64,000 nucleotides of DNA from Kordia sp. SMS9 (lineage in GTDB: Bacteria > Bacteroidota > Bacteroidia > Flavobacteriales > Flavobacteriaceae): the NCBI RefSeq assembly GCF_003352465.1, contig NZ_CP031153.1, positions 1,974,465 to 2,038,464 on the forward strand. Reading direction: 5' to 3'. This document shows positions 62,729 to 64,000 of the stretch, one piece after another. Under the pieces are notes generated by a model that made no database searches, was not told where the DNA came from, and saw only the letters and a list, made by a program, of their open reading frames with translations. Both the position numbers and the translations under genes were made by a program. Every line of letters starts with the position of its first letter. Within the stretch, counting starts at the first letter, position 1.

Positions 62729-64000
62729 TTATGTCAATTCAGATAGTTTTTCAAAATGAGGGTGATGTAATGCTTCTATTTCATTCCCAGTATCCAAACA
62801 GTTTTTTAAAATATCAAAAGCATTAGAAAAATTGAGAACAAAATTAGGAATGCTGTATCTTTTAAATTCACTAATAATAAAATCTAACCTTAATGACGGG
62901 GAAGGGTGAGTATCACAAGAATAATCATTAGTTAAGTCAGATAAATTCCAAAAGATGATTTTACAAACACTTATCATTAGCGAGGGAACGTCAAACTCAT
63001 CTCCTTTTTTAGACTCACTAAACATCGCTTCTGTCATCTGAACGAAATCTAGACTTTCATAGCGACTGGTCAGAAAACATATAGGATTTAAAAAAGTGAA
63101 TTTTTTTGATGAGTTTGGTTTATGTACTCCTATTGTATTTTTTAAATAATTTTTTTCGGTTATGTATTTGATAGAAAAATCTAATGCTATTGCGTCACAA
63201 GACAACTCCTCTAACCAATCCTGATTTCTAGGTATATTCCGTTCTTTAAAAAAATCTTCAGCCCTTTTAAAATAGCTAATTTCATGTGTACTCAACCTAT
63301 TAACCAAGTGGCCAAATTCGTGCCCAATCATGAATATTTTCAAACCTTTTAGAATATCTAAACCTAATAACCCTTGAATTACATTAAGCTCTTTTTGCCA
63401 AGAACACATTGCTGCGCTCATAATTTCAGCATTACTAGGTCTAGCTAATTTCTTAATGTAAGTTCTATCATCTTCTTTAAAATTTACATGAAATATTCGA
63501 TTAATTTCATTGTAATATGCTTGTAAAGATTTTATGTCAGGAACGACACAAGCCACAGAACCATATAGCATGCTCAGATATTCAAAGTGAATCAAAGTGC
63601 CTACACTGAGATGGATAAAATATTTTTTGTGTTCTTCTGAAAATGAAATAGAACCTTCAAATTGAAAATTCTCTCTCATAAAATTTCCAGCCCTTAAAAA
63701 TGTAAACCCTCCAAAGCTTGAACTGATATTTTTTCCAGTTAGTTCATGTATGTATAGTCCAAAGTGACTTGCTAGGTCATTATAAAAATCTAATTCTTGT
63801 TTATAGGATTCTTCTTGATTAGTATCTGAATTTTGATAAAAGCCATTAAAAGTCTTTTCAGATATTAATCCATTATTAAACATTGCTTTGTAAAGTTTTT
63901 TTTGCTTTTTAGTTTCTTTCCAAGCATTAAAAACAACTTTTATATCTTCCCAAAGAAGACCATAAGCATCTCTAAAACTTAATCTTTTTCTTTTTTTTGA
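62729..64000 (-). CDS. Zinc metallopeptidase-like protein (5' end outside window)
   Basis: The frame ends at 62729 and stays open to the window edge; the ATG at 63883 is internal, since coding sequence (KRKRLSFRDAYGLLWEDIKV) continues upstream. Numbered from that ATG, residues 188-192 form the zinc motif HEFGH, followed by EELSCDAIALDF (225-236), which would give the third ligand, and a DTHPSPSLRLDFI segment typical of this peptidase shape. No signal peptide is visible in the part seen. It resembles the HExxH proteases often found near defence and mobile genes. The substrate is unknown. It has AT-rich, Lys- and Ser-rich composition like the SIR2 gene. Confidence 0.75.
   Translation of the reverse strand, partial: SKKRKRLSFRDAYGLLWEDIKVVFNAWKETKKQKKLYKAMFNNGLISEKTFNGFYQNSDTNQEESYKQELDFYNDLASHFGLYIHELTGKNISSSFGGFTFLRAGNFMRENFQFEGSISFSEEHKKYFIHLSVGTLIHFEYLSMLYGSVACVVPDIKSLQAYYNEINRIFHVNFKEDDRTYIKKLARPSNAEIMSAAMCSWQKELNVIQGLLGLDILKGLKIFMIGHEFGHLVNRLSTHEISYFKRAEDFFKERNIPRNQDWLEELSCDAIALDFSIKYITEKNYLKNTIGVHKPNSSKKFTFLNPICFLTSRYESLDFVQMTEAMFSESKKGDEFDVPSLMISVCKIIFWNLSDLTNDYSCDTHPSPSLRLDFIISEFKRYSIPNFVLNFSNAFDILKNCLDTGNEIEALHHPHFEKLSELT

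Overview
The window looks like a chromosomal piece of a marine-type member of the Flavobacteriaceae (Bacteroidota). The DNA is AT-rich. Several promoters fit the Bacteroidota pattern TTG-N19-TAnnTTTG. There is a type IX secretion (T9SS) sorting domain, a PorG-like outer-membrane protein, paired OmpH chaperones, a GH3-family protein, a FolK/deoxynucleoside-kinase fusion and lanthipeptide-type leader peptides. The leaders and the fusion recall Kordia, but the genus cannot be proved from this sequence alone.

1-34.4 kb is mostly core genome. On the minus strand, a cell-envelope cluster runs CBS-domain protein, nadK, porG-like, uppS, bamA, long ompH, short ompH, then murI. An opposite-strand leucine-rich-repeat gene sits between ompH and murI. 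On the plus strand follow pdxJ and an alpha/beta hydrolase (overlapping), an OmpP1/FadL porin with an SGNH lipoprotein, and the protein-quality-control run tig-clpP-clpX with a membrane LytTR regulator. Next come a serine hydrolase, a DUF433/PIN-like toxin-antitoxin pair, an OmpA/PD40 protein, GH3, DUF2797, a 191-bp tandem repeat array, an AsmA-like protein and a queuosine-precursor transporter. Three small Cys-rich peptides with lanthipeptide-type leaders, sppA and folK-dNK close the core part.

34.4-54.15 kb is an accessory island between folK-dNK and trmH. Its left part (35.0-37.7 kb) is decayed: four genes carry in-frame stops. Next are a CI-like repressor with two operator-like sites, two tiny membrane-protein ORFs, and a LytTR regulator preceded by two exact direct repeats. 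These lead into a two-gene RHS polymorphic-toxin locus (10 kb reading to the immunity gene) whose C-terminus resembles an HNH/endonuclease VII-fold toxin. An IS1-type transposase with a substituted catalytic residue follows. After it comes about 2 kb packed with direct, inverted and palindromic repeats, leading to a large serine recombinase that overlaps the end of trmH. A small one-TM protein occurs twice, broken at the left end and intact at the right.

54.15-64 kb holds trmH, mutS, tRNA-Gly(GCC) and tRNA-Leu(TAA). After the tRNAs comes a second accessory stretch: a 1009-residue SIR2-domain protein with the architecture and size of DSR-type anti-phage proteins, a seven-repeat T9SS-secreted protein that may be a beta-propeller, and a zinc metallopeptidase gene that runs off the right edge.

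The best candidates for new biology are the SIR2 gene with its palindromic operator, the LytTR-linked split RHS locus, the inverted-repeat-bounded segment beside the serine recombinase, and the orphan lanthipeptide-type precursors.
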